From: DASQPR01 sp035713725
GTDB lineage: Bacteria > Actinomycetota > Actinomycetes > Mycobacteriales > Micromonosporaceae
NCBI GenBank assembly: GCA_035713725.1
Contig: DASTMZ010000201.1
Coordinates: forward strand, 1 to 32,860
Reading direction: 5' to 3'
Length of the DNA: 32,860 nt
Below, piece after piece: positions 24,101 to 31,501 of the stretch; the stretch's first letter is position 1; each line of letters opens with the position of its first letter. The notes under the pieces are model-generated. The model saw only the letters and a program-made list of their open reading frames with translations. It had not been told where the DNA came from and ran no database searches. A program made the position numbers and the translations under genes.

Positions 24101-24517
24101 CACGACGTGGCGCCCCAGTTGCGCGCACTCGTGATCGGCGGCCGCGGGTACCTCGACCGTGCCCGCGGCGACCTCACCGAGGCGCGGCGCAACCATCGGC
24201 TGGCCGTCGAGATCGCGATCTCCTCGGTCGACGCACCAGTGATCGCGCAGACCCTCGTCGGCCTTGCCGATGTCGCGCTCGCCGACGACGATCCCGAGCT
24301 GGCCGCGATGGCGCTCGGTGCCAGCACCGGTGTGCGGGGCATGCCGGACCTGTCGCTCATCGACGGCGTACGTATCACCGAGCTGACCCGCCGCGCGCTC
24401 GGCAGCGAGCGTTTCGACGCCGCGTACCAGCGTGGTCTCACCATGACCACGGCGCAGATCGGGGAGCGGGCCGGCGTGGAACTGCCGGAGTTGACGGCGA
24501 CGCCGAATCTGCCGTGA
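21194..24517 (+). CDS. AfsR/SARP-type regulator: winged helix, BTAD, NB-ARC ATPase and TPR-like C-terminus
   Basis: This 1107-aa regulator has the AfsR architecture. Residues 1-90 are an OmpR-like winged helix (MLGPLEVRTDAGELRAISGVR, then YLVDAVWDEAPPDDPGNAVQALVSRLRR). About 95-245 is the bacterial transcriptional activation domain (DVRRFEALVEQAGRDA to DDLGVSPSADLAAEHVRIL). About 280-560 is an NB-ARC/AAA ATPase with Walker A GPGGAGKT (Lys318) and Walker B LLVLDN (Asp402). The rest, about 640-1100, is helical and TPR-like. SARPs activate secondary-metabolite or transporter genes by binding direct repeats spaced one helical turn. The ATG at 21194 has no good ribosome site but fits a leaderless start from the last repeat. 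The DrrAB-like operon that converges on it is the likely target. Confidence 0.93.
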   Translation: MQIAMLGPLEVRTDAGELRAISGVRLARLLIALALQPGRVVTSSYLVDAVWDEAPPDDPGNAVQALVSRLRRAAPGIDVARRAQGYVLDIDPDSVDVRRFEALVEQAGRDATASPAMASDRLREALALWRGPALVDAGDATFAHGPRARLDELRLDALQARIEADLRRGAGNGLIAELEGLVVAYPLREPFVKLLMRALHAAGDRGRALAVYDTARKRLDDDLGVSPSADLAAEHVRILRADDEPRARDFAEPRSAAGPRRPSTTRDIATAEATPPPLTNLRAEISSFVGRERDIAALDELIAAHRLVTLTGPGGAGKTRLAGHVARGRLDAMPDGVWMVEFAPVTDPADLVVTVLDVLGVRDRALVRGAGSTGIGRRDVAVDPLERLLSALRERHALLVLDNCEHLLDAAADLAGTILGSCPGVRIMATSREPIGLTGEALWPVEPLAAPPVDPVPSAAEVADYPAVRLLLQRAAAARPGFAITDENAGVIARVVQALDGMPLAIELAAARLRAMTVEQLASRLDDRFTLLIAGSRTAMPRHQTLRAVVDWSWDLLNDPERVMWRRLSVFTGGATLAAAERQVSDGALGEVTALDALTSLVDRSLLAVRDEGPEPRYHMLETIRAYGQLRLDESGEEHAAREAHAAYFDELAVRARDELFGRHQLEWFAKLSADHDNLNAAVRHANAAGDVRNATRLVGSLGWYWWLRGHRNEGTELIKATVAIAGADPVGEAREELAVAYTVGALLTVAHEMSLALEWFDAAAALADGLEQPVAPLLRMLPPLRTVFLAYQAVGYRDDMVTVMPVDDDDTWVAAASRLLRAHIRLNFGRAHDAANDDFAAALELFRARGERWGIAFSLLSLGLLAAWRGDIDVAVSNLEEAIERVSEMGAWEDRVGFGAQLARLRWLTGDKEQAYDALAAAERDAHRIGVPEEQATVAWTAADFARFDGDLDRAQRHIDRADQLSTYHDVAPQLRALVIGGRGYLDRARGDLTEARRNHRLAVEIAISSVDAPVIAQTLVGLADVALADDDPELAAMALGASTGVRGMPDLSLIDGVRITELTRRALGSERFDAAYQRGLTMTTAQIGERAGVELPELTATPNLP

Positions 24518-24539
24518 CCCCGTCGTCGTACCGACGAAG

Positions 24540-24568
24540 GAGGCCGGGCCCTCGACGGACCCGGCCTC
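24540..24568. terminator. Bidirectional terminator between the SARP and ABC genes
   Basis: GAGGCCGGG (24540-24548) and CCCGGCCTC (24560-24568) form a 9-bp perfect stem around an 11-nt loop; a bulged GGCC pairing can extend it. It lies between convergent stops and is followed on the plus strand by TGGGTTTGTC. Confidence 0.7.
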
Positions 24569-24578
24569 GCTGGGTTTG

Positions 24579-25460
24579 TCAGACGCGCCGTTTGAACGCC
24601 GCGACGGCGAGTGGTGCGAAGACCACGGTGAAGGCGAGCGCCCACAACAGCGACTGGATGGCTGGTGTTGCCACTGGGCCGGACACGAGCAGCCCGCGCA
24701 ACGCGTCGGACAGGATCGTCACCGGGTTCACGTTCGACCAGGCCTGCAGCCAGCCCGGCATGGAGGCGGTCGGTACGAACGCGTTGGACGTAAACGTCAG
24801 CGGGAACAGCACGATGAAGCCGAAGATCTGCACCTTCTCCGGGCTGGCCACGATCATGCTGACCAGGACGATCGCCCACGAGATCGCAAGTGTCGACAGC
24901 ATCACCAGGCCGAACGCGCCGACGACACCGAACACATTCGTACCCACTCGGAAGCCAAGCAGCGCGCCGGTGGCAAGCAGCATCGCCACCGACCAAGCCT
25001 GCTTAACGAGATCCGCCACGATGCGGCCGGCCAGGGGTGCGAAACGGGCGATCGGCAGCGCGCGGAGCCGGTCGAAGAATCCCTTCTCCAGGTCTGTCGA
25101 CAGGCCGACGCCGGTGTTCAACGTGGTGAACAACGAGTTCTGGACGATGATCCCGGCGAGCGCGAAGGTCAGATAATGACCCGGCGAACCGGAGATCGCG
25201 CCACCGAACACATACGTGAACAGCAGTAGGAACATCACCGGTTGGACGCTGAAATCCAGCAACTCTAGCGGGTTGTGCTTGATCTGCACCAGCGTGCGCC
25301 AGGCGAGCGACATGGTGTGCTGCAGGCCTTGCAGCGGTGTCACGTGGGCGGCAAGCCGTGGCGGATGGGCGGTTGGGCGTTGGACTGGTGCCCGCGCGTC
25401 GGATGCCGCGCGATTCTCGACGGCGTCGGCGATGACGTCGCGGTCGGTGGTGGTGGTCAT
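24579..25460 (-). CDS. ABC-2 type permease, DrrB-like
   Basis: This 293-aa membrane subunit of an ABC exporter is of the daunorubicin-resistance DrrB type. A soluble N-terminus of about 60 residues is followed by six hydrophobic segments: QPVMFLLLFTYVFGG, LTFALAGIIVQNSLF, SVAMLLATGALLGF, VVGAFGLVMLSTLAISWAIVLVSM, IFGFIVLFPLTFTSNAFVP and LLWALAFTVVFAPLAVAAF. It carries the DrrB-like DLEKGFFDRLRALPIAR and MPGWLQAWSNVNPVT segments. Its ATG overlaps the stop of the ATPase gene by 4 nt, so the two are translationally coupled. The pair probably exports a hydrophobic drug or lipid-like compound; the cargo is unknown. Confidence 0.94.
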   Translation of the reverse strand: MTTTTDRDVIADAVENRAASDARAPVQRPTAHPPRLAAHVTPLQGLQHTMSLAWRTLVQIKHNPLELLDFSVQPVMFLLLFTYVFGGAISGSPGHYLTFALAGIIVQNSLFTTLNTGVGLSTDLEKGFFDRLRALPIARFAPLAGRIVADLVKQAWSVAMLLATGALLGFRVGTNVFGVVGAFGLVMLSTLAISWAIVLVSMIVASPEKVQIFGFIVLFPLTFTSNAFVPTASMPGWLQAWSNVNPVTILSDALRGLLVSGPVATPAIQSLLWALAFTVVFAPLAVAAFKRRV

Positions 25461-26473
25461 GCGTGGCTCCCTTCGTCATCGATGCCCGGCGTTGCTGCGC
25501 CGCGGACCGCCGCCGCGCCAACAAGCTCCGCGGTGGCGTCGTTGTCAGTGCGACGACCAGTCAGCGACAGGAAGACCTCGTCCAGGCTGGACTGACGGAG
25601 CGTGAGCTCGGCGGCGAGGATGTTGCGGTCATCCAGGCGCCGAACCAACTTCGGCAGGACCGCCGGATCCGCGATCGGTGCGGTGACCAACGTGCCGTGG
25701 ACCTCGGGCGTGGCCGTTGCGAACGCCGCTACGTCGGCCGTGAGGTGCGGCAGGTCGTCCGGGTCGACCGGGCGTACCGCGACGGTGAGGGCGCCGACCC
25801 GTGCCTTGAGCTCGGCCGACGTACCCTGCGCGATCACGCGGCCGTGGTCGACCACCGCGATCTCGTCGGCGAGGTGGTCCGCTTCGTCGAGGTATTGTGT
25901 GGTCAGCAGCACCGTCACGCCGTCCGAGACGAGGCCACGGATCACGTCCCACATGTCGTTGCGACTGCGCGGGTCGAGTCCAGTGGTGGGCTCGTCGAGG
26001 TAGAGCACCTGCGGTCGAGTGACCAGGCTCGCGGCCAGGTCAAGGCGCCGTCGCATGCCGCCCGAGTAAGTCTTGACGGCGCGCTCGCCGGCGTCGGTCA
26101 GCCGGAACTTGTCCAGCAACTCGCGCGCCGTGCCGCGGGCCGTGCTCCGCGACTGCCCGACGAGACGGCCGATCAGGATCAGGTTCTCGACGCCGGTCAA
26201 CGTTTCGTCGACTGATGCGTACTGTCCGGTCAGGCCGACGATCTGGCGCACCTGATGTGCCTGGCGCACTACGTCATAGCCGCCGACTGTTGCGTGCCCG
26301 CCGTCCGGGCGGAGCAACGTCGCGAGGATTCGTACGGTCGTGGTCTTGCCCGCCCCGTTCGGCCCGAGCAGTCCGAAGACCGTACCGGTCGGCACCGCGA
26401 GGTCAACGCCCGCGAGCGCCTTCGTTTCGCCAAACGTCTTGGCGAGCTGTTCGGCAACGATCGAATGTGTCAT
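25457..26473 (-). CDS. ABC exporter ATPase, DrrA-like
   Basis: This 338-aa ATPase drives the adjacent DrrB-like permease. Seen: Walker A GPNGAGKTT, Q-loop GLTGQYASVDETLTG, signature YSGGMRRRLDLA, Walker B LYLDEPTTGLD, and a switch region reading TTQYLDEAD. The family's C-terminal DUF4162-like domain follows (residues about 230-310, LRQSSLDEVFLSLTGR), ending in an extra 25-residue tail. The QYLDEAD switch with Gln in place of His is typical of DrrA. The ATG at 26473 is where family homology begins; no clear ribosome site is present. GAACGT 7 nt upstream could be a weak, activator-dependent -10. An array of 11-bp-phased repeats lies just upstream. Confidence 0.95.
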   Translation of the reverse strand: MTHSIVAEQLAKTFGETKALAGVDLAVPTGTVFGLLGPNGAGKTTTVRILATLLRPDGGHATVGGYDVVRQAHQVRQIVGLTGQYASVDETLTGVENLILIGRLVGQSRSTARGTARELLDKFRLTDAGERAVKTYSGGMRRRLDLAASLVTRPQVLYLDEPTTGLDPRSRNDMWDVIRGLVSDGVTVLLTTQYLDEADHLADEIAVVDHGRVIAQGTSAELKARVGALTVAVRPVDPDDLPHLTADVAAFATATPEVHGTLVTAPIADPAVLPKLVRRLDDRNILAAELTLRQSSLDEVFLSLTGRRTDNDATAELVGAAAVRGAATPGIDDEGSHA

Positions 26474-26496
26474 GCCGACCACGTTCGCGCCCCGTG

Positions 26497-26560
26497 CTGA
26501 CGTGGCTCTGGGCGCACGCTGACACCGCTGACAGGCCACTGACATGGCGCTGACGTGGGA
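26497..26560 (-). promoter_or_regulatory. Array of 11-bp-phased direct repeats (candidate SARP boxes) before the DrrAB-like operon
   Basis: CTG triplets start at 26497, 26508, 26519, 26528, 26539 and 26550 (spacings 11, 11, 9, 11, 11), and five of the six extend to CTGAC. In the direction of the ABC genes these read GTCAG. The nearest copy lies about 10 bp upstream of a weak -10-like GAACGT. Same-face direct repeats close to the -10 are the known layout of SARP binding sites, and an AfsR-type SARP is encoded next door. Confidence 0.65.
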
Positions 26561-26821
26561 TTTCGGGCGCGGATCGTGCGTTGCCGCGCGGGCAATTGCC
26601 TCCGGCGAAAGACATACATGCCCGACAAAGCATTCGACCGATGCGATAAGCGGTTTCAGCCCGGCTAATCGTCGGCCTTCGCCGCTACTGACCGTATGCG
26701 ATCTCGCACGACAGGAATCGACATGTGCCGAGTCTTCGCTCGGCCGGACCCGGGGCTGCCATCAATCGTCGACAGCCTGTATTTTGCGCTGGCGGGCCGC
26801 CGCGGAATTAGGAGATTGATC
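26561..26821. other. Intergenic region before the protease gene; no gene supported
   Basis: This stretch is less GC-rich than its surroundings. The protease frame stays open upstream as far as an ATG at 26696, but that part lacks a ribosome site and has no domain character, so I leave it out. It presumably holds the protease promoter, though I see no clear -35/-10 pair. Confidence 0.5.
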
Positions 26822-27868
26822 GTGACGTCGGACGGGGAAGGCGCGTTCTCCGGTGGGTACGCCACTGGGCAGCCACCGGCAGCATTTCCGCACTCCGCAC
26901 CGCCATATCCGCCGGCGCCGGGCTATCCGCCGGCGATTGGTTACCCGCCGCCGATTCCGGCCGGCGCGCCGCAGAATCCGGCCGGTGTGCCGAATCCGGC
27001 CGGTGTGCCGCCGATGACGCCGCCGGCGCAAATCGCTCCGCCGCAGGTCGTGAGCGGTCAGCCGTCGTGGGCCGTCGCGTCCGCGCCGCCGCCATCGCCG
27101 CGGCCGAACCGCCGCCGTCGGTCGATCGCGTTGGTGGTCGTGATTGCGCTGCTCGCGGTTGCCGCCGGCGTCGAGGGCGCGTGGTTGTCGCGGGTATCCC
27201 GTCGACTGGACGCGGCAGATCGCCGGGCTGACGCGGCCAATGCGCGCATTGCGAAGATTGAGGCAAGCGCGAGCAACCTTCAGTCGGCGATTTCCAAGAC
27301 CATCGACTCGCAGGCCGTCGCGGCCCGCGTGTTGCCGAGCGTGTTCGAGGTGATCGCCGGAGATGCGCTCGGGACGACCTGGGCGGTCGCCCGTCCGTCG
27401 TCCGGCGGCACCGATCTGGTCACGAACTTCCACGTGATCGCCTCGCTCTACGACGACGGCGGCCGGACCGTGAAGGTGCTGCGGCCGGGCGAGGAATACG
27501 TCGCCACGGTCAAGCGCATAAACCGTACGGCGGACGTGGCGCTGCTCCATGTCAGCCAGACCTTCGAGCCACTCAAGGTGAATGAGGCGCCGGTCCTCGG
27601 CGAACCGGTTCTTGTGCTGGGCGAGCCGCTCGGATTACAGGACACCGTAACGGCCGGCATTGTGAGCGCGTTGCGGCGCAAGATCCCCGGCGATTCCCGG
27701 CAGTTCATCCAGTTCGACGCAGCGATCAATCCTGGCAATTCCGGTGGTCCGGTGGTCAATTCCCGTGGTCAAGTCTTGGGTATCGCGACCGAGGAGCTCG
27801 AAGACAGCCAGGGACTCTTCTTCGCGATCCCGGTCGCAATTGCTTGTACGGATCTCCAAACGTGCTGA
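26822..27868 (+). CDS. Membrane-anchored trypsin-like serine protease
   Basis: This 348-aa protein has a Pro/Gly/Ala-rich cytoplasmic N-terminus (residues about 10-95, repeated YPP and NPAGVP), an RRRR stop and one membrane helix (SIALVVVIALLAVAAGV, about 101-118). Then comes a short coiled-coil-like helix (SRRLDAADRRADAANARIAKIEA) and an extracytoplasmic trypsin-like domain. The triad is His204 (VTNFHVIA), Asp238 (RTADVALLHV) and Ser307 (NPGNSGGPVV). No PDZ domain follows, unlike HtrA/DegP. The GTG at 26822 has AGGAG at 26810-26814. The next gene encodes another proline-rich single-pass protein with a coiled-coil-like outside part. The two may work together at the cell surface; that link is inferred. 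Confidence 0.88.
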   Translation: MTSDGEGAFSGGYATGQPPAAFPHSAPPYPPAPGYPPAIGYPPPIPAGAPQNPAGVPNPAGVPPMTPPAQIAPPQVVSGQPSWAVASAPPPSPRPNRRRRSIALVVVIALLAVAAGVEGAWLSRVSRRLDAADRRADAANARIAKIEASASNLQSAISKTIDSQAVAARVLPSVFEVIAGDALGTTWAVARPSSGGTDLVTNFHVIASLYDDGGRTVKVLRPGEEYVATVKRINRTADVALLHVSQTFEPLKVNEAPVLGEPVLVLGEPLGLQDTVTAGIVSALRRKIPGDSRQFIQFDAAINPGNSGGPVVNSRGQVLGIATEELEDSQGLFFAIPVAIACTDLQTC

Positions 27869-27953
27869 TCGATGCGAGTCGGCGCCACATCGACGACAGC
27901 CGCAAAACAGTTGAATCGCATGCCGAGCAACACCTTCCCCCCGGAGGATCACA

Positions 27954-29927
27954 ATGACCGAACCCGAAAGCCCCAACGAGGCCAGCGGCGCGACACCGGC
28001 CTATCCGGCGCCCGAGGTTGCGCCGGCTGAGGCCGCTTACGTCGCTCCCGAGGCGGACGCGGCTCCGGCCGAGCAGCCGTACGCTGACCCGCCAGTCCAA
28101 GCGCCATCCTTCTCGTCCGCGGAGCCGTCGTCTGCGGAGACGCTGTCTGCGGAGACGCTGTCTGCGGAGCCGTTGTCTGCAGAGCCGTTGTCTGCCGAGC
28201 CCGCGCCGGCAGCAGCGGAGCCCCAGGCACCGTGGGAGGCGCCGGCCTCTGCGTCGTGGTTCCGAGCTCCGGCGGACACGACGGAGCCGGCTGCCGAGCC
28301 GGTTGTCGAGGCTGCGGCCGAGCCGGTTGTTGAGCCGGTAGCGGAACCGGTTGTTGAGGCGGCGCCTGAGCCGGTTGTTGAGTCGGTTGCGGTGTCTGCG
28401 TTTGCCGCCTCGGCGGAGTCGGTGTCGGTTGTAGAGCCGGCTGTCGAACCGGTTGTCGCGGCTGCGGCCGAGCCGGTCGTCGAGGCGGTTGCCGAGCCGG
28501 TTGTTGAGCCGGCAGCGGAACCGGTTGTTGAGGCGGCGCCCGAGCCGGTTGTTGAATCGGTTGCGGTGTCGGCGTTTGCTGCGTCGGCGGAGTCGGTGTC
28601 GGTTGTAGAGCCGGCTGTCGAACCGGTCGTCGCGGCTGCGGCCGAGCCGGTCTTCGAGGCGGTTGCTGAGCCGGCTGTCGAACCGGTCGTCGAGGCTGCG
28701 GCCGAGCCAGTCGTGGAAGCGGCTGCCGAGCCAGTGGTCGAGCAGGTTACCGAGCTTGCTTGGTCGGCGGAGTCGGTGGCGGTTGAGGAGACGGTCGTCG
28801 AGCCGGCTGCCGAGCCAGTGGTCGAGCAGGTTACCGAGCCGGTTGCGGCGTCGGCGTTCGCTTGGTCGGCGGAGTCTGTGACGGTTGTCGAGCCAGCTGC
28901 CGAACCGTTTGTCGAGCAAGTTATCGAGCCGGCCGCGCCGTCGTTTGACGCGCCGGCAGAGGCGCCTAGTTACGCGTCGGCAGAAGCGGCGCCGAGTGAG
29001 TCGCCGTACGTTCCGTTGTCGTTTACCCCGCCCGTCGAGACCGTTCCGGCGACGGCACCAACAATCGACGTCGCCCCGACGTTCGTGACGCCGCCGATAC
29101 CAGCACAGCCCGTGCCGCCCACCACCATCTCGGTCCCGCCGGTGCCGCCGACGACGATCTCGGTCCCGCCGGCGTACCCGACGCCGCCCGCGCCGAGTGC
29201 GATGCCGTCGACGGCTGCGATGCCGCCGGCACAACCGTTCGCGGCGCCGGAACCACCGGCGTACGTGCCACCGGCGTACGTGCCACCGGCGACGCCGACT
29301 TACCCACCGGCACCTGCCTACCCGCCACCGCCGATGCCGGCCTACCCAGCCACGGTCCCGCCGCCGCCCGGATACGGCGAAGCGCCGACATCCGCCGCAC
29401 CCGCGTCCGGTGCGCCGACGAGCGTGCCGACGCCAGCACCGCCCGGCTACGCGTCGCCCGGTGGGTACGTGCCGGCGGTGACGTACCCGACCGCGCAGTT
29501 CCCGACATCGGGTCTGCCAGGCGGTGCTCCCGCGCCGGAGAAGAAGCGCTCGGCGTGGACCATCGTGTTCGCGGTGCTGACCGTCGTGTTCCTGCTCGCG
29601 GCCGCTGGCCTGGCCGTGCTCTACGTCAACAAGAACAACTCACTGACATCGGCGAACAAGCGTTCCGCTGCCACCGTGGCCGCCGACAACAAGAAGCTCG
29701 CGGACTTGCAGTCGCAATTGCAGTCGGCGAACGATGCCCTCGCGTCGCAGAAGCAGACCAGCGACGGTCAGATCGCGGATCTGCAGGATCAGATGAAGCA
29801 GTACAAGGCGTGTGTTGACGACTTTGACAAGGTCAACAACTCGGATTTCTCGTCGCAGGCATCATTCGACAAGGCCTTCACGAAGCTGATCAACATCTGC
29901 GAAGCGGCTGCCGCGCTGGGGCAGTGA
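27954..29927 (+). CDS. Low-complexity (Ala/Pro/Glu/Val) membrane protein with helical C-terminal domain
   Basis: This 657-aa protein is of unknown function. Residues about 1-330 are acidic repeats of AEPVVE and ESVAVSAFA type. Residues about 350-530 are Pro-rich (VPPTTISVPP, AYVPPAYVPP, YPPPP). One membrane helix follows (WTIVFAVLTVVFLLAAAGLAVLYV, about 535-557). The C-terminal 100 residues are a charged coiled-coil-like helix (KKLADLQSQLQSANDALASQ) and a small domain with two cysteines (YKACVDDF, NICEAA) that could pair. GGAGG at 27943-27947 sets the ATG. If the positive residues KKR before the helix are inside, the long repeat region is cytoplasmic and the helix outside. The gene contains a perfect-frame 174-bp internal duplication. 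Confidence 0.85.
   Translation: MTEPESPNEASGATPAYPAPEVAPAEAAYVAPEADAAPAEQPYADPPVQAPSFSSAEPSSAETLSAETLSAEPLSAEPLSAEPAPAAAEPQAPWEAPASASWFRAPADTTEPAAEPVVEAAAEPVVEPVAEPVVEAAPEPVVESVAVSAFAASAESVSVVEPAVEPVVAAAAEPVVEAVAEPVVEPAAEPVVEAAPEPVVESVAVSAFAASAESVSVVEPAVEPVVAAAAEPVFEAVAEPAVEPVVEAAAEPVVEAAAEPVVEQVTELAWSAESVAVEETVVEPAAEPVVEQVTEPVAASAFAWSAESVTVVEPAAEPFVEQVIEPAAPSFDAPAEAPSYASAEAAPSESPYVPLSFTPPVETVPATAPTIDVAPTFVTPPIPAQPVPPTTISVPPVPPTTISVPPAYPTPPAPSAMPSTAAMPPAQPFAAPEPPAYVPPAYVPPATPTYPPAPAYPPPPMPAYPATVPPPPGYGEAPTSAAPASGAPTSVPTPAPPGYASPGGYVPAVTYPTAQFPTSGLPGGAPAPEKKRSAWTIVFAVLTVVFLLAAAGLAVLYVNKNNSLTSANKRSAATVAADNKKLADLQSQLQSANDALASQKQTSDGQIADLQDQMKQYKACVDDFDKVNNSDFSSQASFDKAFTKLINICEAAAALGQ
28344..28691 (+). 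repeat. Two direct copies of a 174-bp (58-codon) unit inside the low-complexity gene
   Basis: Copy 1 (28344-28517) and copy 2 (28518-28691) each encode a unit running EPVVEAAPEPVVESVAVSAF, then AASAESVSVVEPAVEPVV. Differences are mostly synonymous. The period is a whole number of codons. A third, more diverged and shorter relative follows (VAASAFAWSAESVTVVEPA). This looks like recent unequal crossing-over or replication slippage. Confidence 0.8.
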
Positions 29928-29940
29928 CCGATCGTCGATC

Positions 29941-29972
29941 GGGTCCGGTGGCGCAGTCGCGTCACCGGACCC
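29941..29972 (+). terminator. Terminator hairpin after the low-complexity gene
   Basis: GGGTCCGGTG (29941-29950) and CACCGGACCC (29963-29972) are perfect 10-bp arms; the 12-nt centre can pair further (CGC/GCG). A small stem CCGATC-GTC-GATCGG directly follows the stop codon just before it. Confidence 0.7.
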
Positions 29973-30046
29973 AGGCGGCCGTCCGCTGGCGCACTAGTGT
30001 CCCCGGACCCGCCGCCACCACTGCCGGACGCCTTACGTGGGCGCGC

Positions 30047-30529
30047 CTAGAGCCAGAACGTGTCGTGTTCCCGAAAGAACTCGGCCTTCTCCTCATCGGA
30101 CATCTGCGACATGCGCAACAGGCCTTCGAAATAGCCCTCGCGCGGCGCGCCGGGCGAGAAATGCAACAGCATCGATGCCGGCTCACCGGACTCGTTGCGG
30201 AACGCGTGGACGCCACCCTCGGGTACGTGTACGAAGTCGCCCGGTCCAGTATCGATCCACGTCGTACCGTCGTAGATCTTGATGGTGCCGTTGAGGACGT
30301 AGAACGACTCCGTGATCGAGCGATGGAAGTGCGGATCGGGGCCGCTACGACTCGGCCCCATCTCCCAGCGATAGAGCCCGAACTGGCCGCCGGTTGACGC
30401 GCCGGTCGCGAGGTACTGCACGCGCGTGCCGCCGTTCGGATATTCCAGGTCCGGCTGGTGGCCGTCCGGTCGGTAGGTCGCGCTGAGCTTGCCTGCGTCG
30501 CCCAGGTATCGCGGTTCTGGATAGCTCAT
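30047..30529 (-). CDS. Cupin domain protein
   Basis: This 160-aa single-domain cupin is a small beta-barrel metal-binding protein. Motif 1 reads PDPHFHRSITESFYVLNG (His, His and Glu ligands). Motif 2 ends in the weaker VPEGGVHAFRNESGE (His ligand). The C-terminal helix LLRMSQMSDEEKAEFFREHDTFWL is typical of cupins annotated as quercetinase-like or sugar-epimerase-like, but no activity can be assigned. Its ATG overlaps the SMP-30 gene's stop by 4 nt, so the two are co-translated. A shared small-molecule pathway, perhaps sugar-acid related, is a guess. Confidence 0.9.
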   Translation of the reverse strand: MSYPEPRYLGDAGKLSATYRPDGHQPDLEYPNGGTRVQYLATGASTGGQFGLYRWEMGPSRSGPDPHFHRSITESFYVLNGTIKIYDGTTWIDTGPGDFVHVPEGGVHAFRNESGEPASMLLHFSPGAPREGYFEGLLRMSQMSDEEKAEFFREHDTFWL

Positions 30530-31392
30530 GTGTCATGTCTACCCGGCCATCCCGCACCAGGAACCTCGACCGTGGTACGCAACACCTGCCCCTCCCACGG
30601 AGCGCTGCCGCCGAGTCCGGCCATGCCCGGCCATCGGGCCGCGACCACGTAGAGGCTCCGACCGTCCGGGCCACCGAGCATGCACGCGAAACCACCGCGG
30701 TCGAGTGGCACGGTGTCGAGCACGCGGCCGCCCTCGGCCACCCGTACGCATTGCTCGTGCGGCACGTCCGCATACCACGCCGCACCCTCGGCATCGAGGC
30801 AGATGCCATCCGGCGCCGCCTCGCCGAGATCGGCCCAGACCCGTCGACCGGTGACGCTGCCGTCGGGCGCGATGTCGAACCCGACAAGCTGATGCCGGTA
30901 CGAGTCCGCGACCACCAGCATTCGGTTGTCGGAGGTGACCGCCATGCCGTTGGGGAACGCAAAGTCATCGGCGACCATCCGACTGACGCCGTCAGGTGTC
31001 ACGAGCGCCACGAAGCCCGGCTGCACTACGCCTTCGGGCGGTCCCGCGGTGAACTCGAAGTTCGGGCTGTTGACGTACGCGTTGCCGCGGCCGTCCACCA
31101 CGATGTCGTTGAATCCAATGCCGCTCAGTCCGGATAGATCCGCGTAGACGGCGAGGCCGCCGTCGGCAGAAACGGTCAGCAGAGCCATCGCCTGATTGGA
31201 GACGAGCACCGCACGACCGCCGGGCAGGAAGTCGAAGCACAGCGGCAGCGACGTGTGAGAGACCATCAACTCACTTGCGCCGGTGTCGTCGATCGCATGG
31301 ATCTCGCCAGCGGTCCAGTCGCTGAACCACAGTCGACCGTCATGCCATCGTGGCGATTCGACCAATCCGAGTCCGGTGCGAAGAACGTCCAT
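30526..31392 (-). CDS. SMP-30/gluconolactonase/LRE family protein
   Basis: This 288-aa six-bladed beta-propeller belongs to the SMP-30/gluconolactonase family, calcium-dependent lactone hydrolases. Seen: GLVESPRWHDGRLWFSDW (metal Glu in VESPRW), GFNDIVVDGRGNAYV (metal Asn), MAVTSDNRMLVVADSY, and APDGICLDAEGAAWYADV (metal Asp). All expected metal-site residues are present. The ATG at 31392 follows GAAGGGA. It is the first gene of a two-gene operon with the cupin. Lactone specificity cannot be told, and some members act on other esters. Confidence 0.92.
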   Translation of the reverse strand: MDVLRTGLGLVESPRWHDGRLWFSDWTAGEIHAIDDTGASELMVSHTSLPLCFDFLPGGRAVLVSNQAMALLTVSADGGLAVYADLSGLSGIGFNDIVVDGRGNAYVNSPNFEFTAGPPEGVVQPGFVALVTPDGVSRMVADDFAFPNGMAVTSDNRMLVVADSYRHQLVGFDIAPDGSVTGRRVWADLGEAAPDGICLDAEGAAWYADVPHEQCVRVAEGGRVLDTVPLDRGGFACMLGGPDGRSLYVVAARWPGMAGLGGSAPWEGQVLRTTVEVPGAGWPGRHDT

Positions 31393-31501
31393 CTCGTTGT
31401 TCCCTTCTCGCCGGCGTACCCGTGAACCTCGACACCGGGACGAGCGTGGTCGGTGTCACGACGCAAACCGCGGTCGCCGCTTTCTGACGATCCTGCCGCG
31501 A

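Noticed and set aside
23446..24996. 516-codon minus-strand open frame opposite the SARP C-terminus
   Set aside because: It is an Arg/Ser-rich shadow; the sense-strand SARP frame is continuous with recognised domains.
26696..26821. Upstream extension of the protease to an ATG at 26696
   Set aside because: No ribosome site is present there and the added residues lack the Pro-rich character. The GTG at 26822 has AGGAG at a good distance.
27756..29234. Long minus-strand open frame rich in Arg opposite the repeat gene
   Set aside because: It is the antisense image of AEPVVE codons (Arg/Asn/Leu runs), has no domain character and opposes a gene with a good ribosome site.
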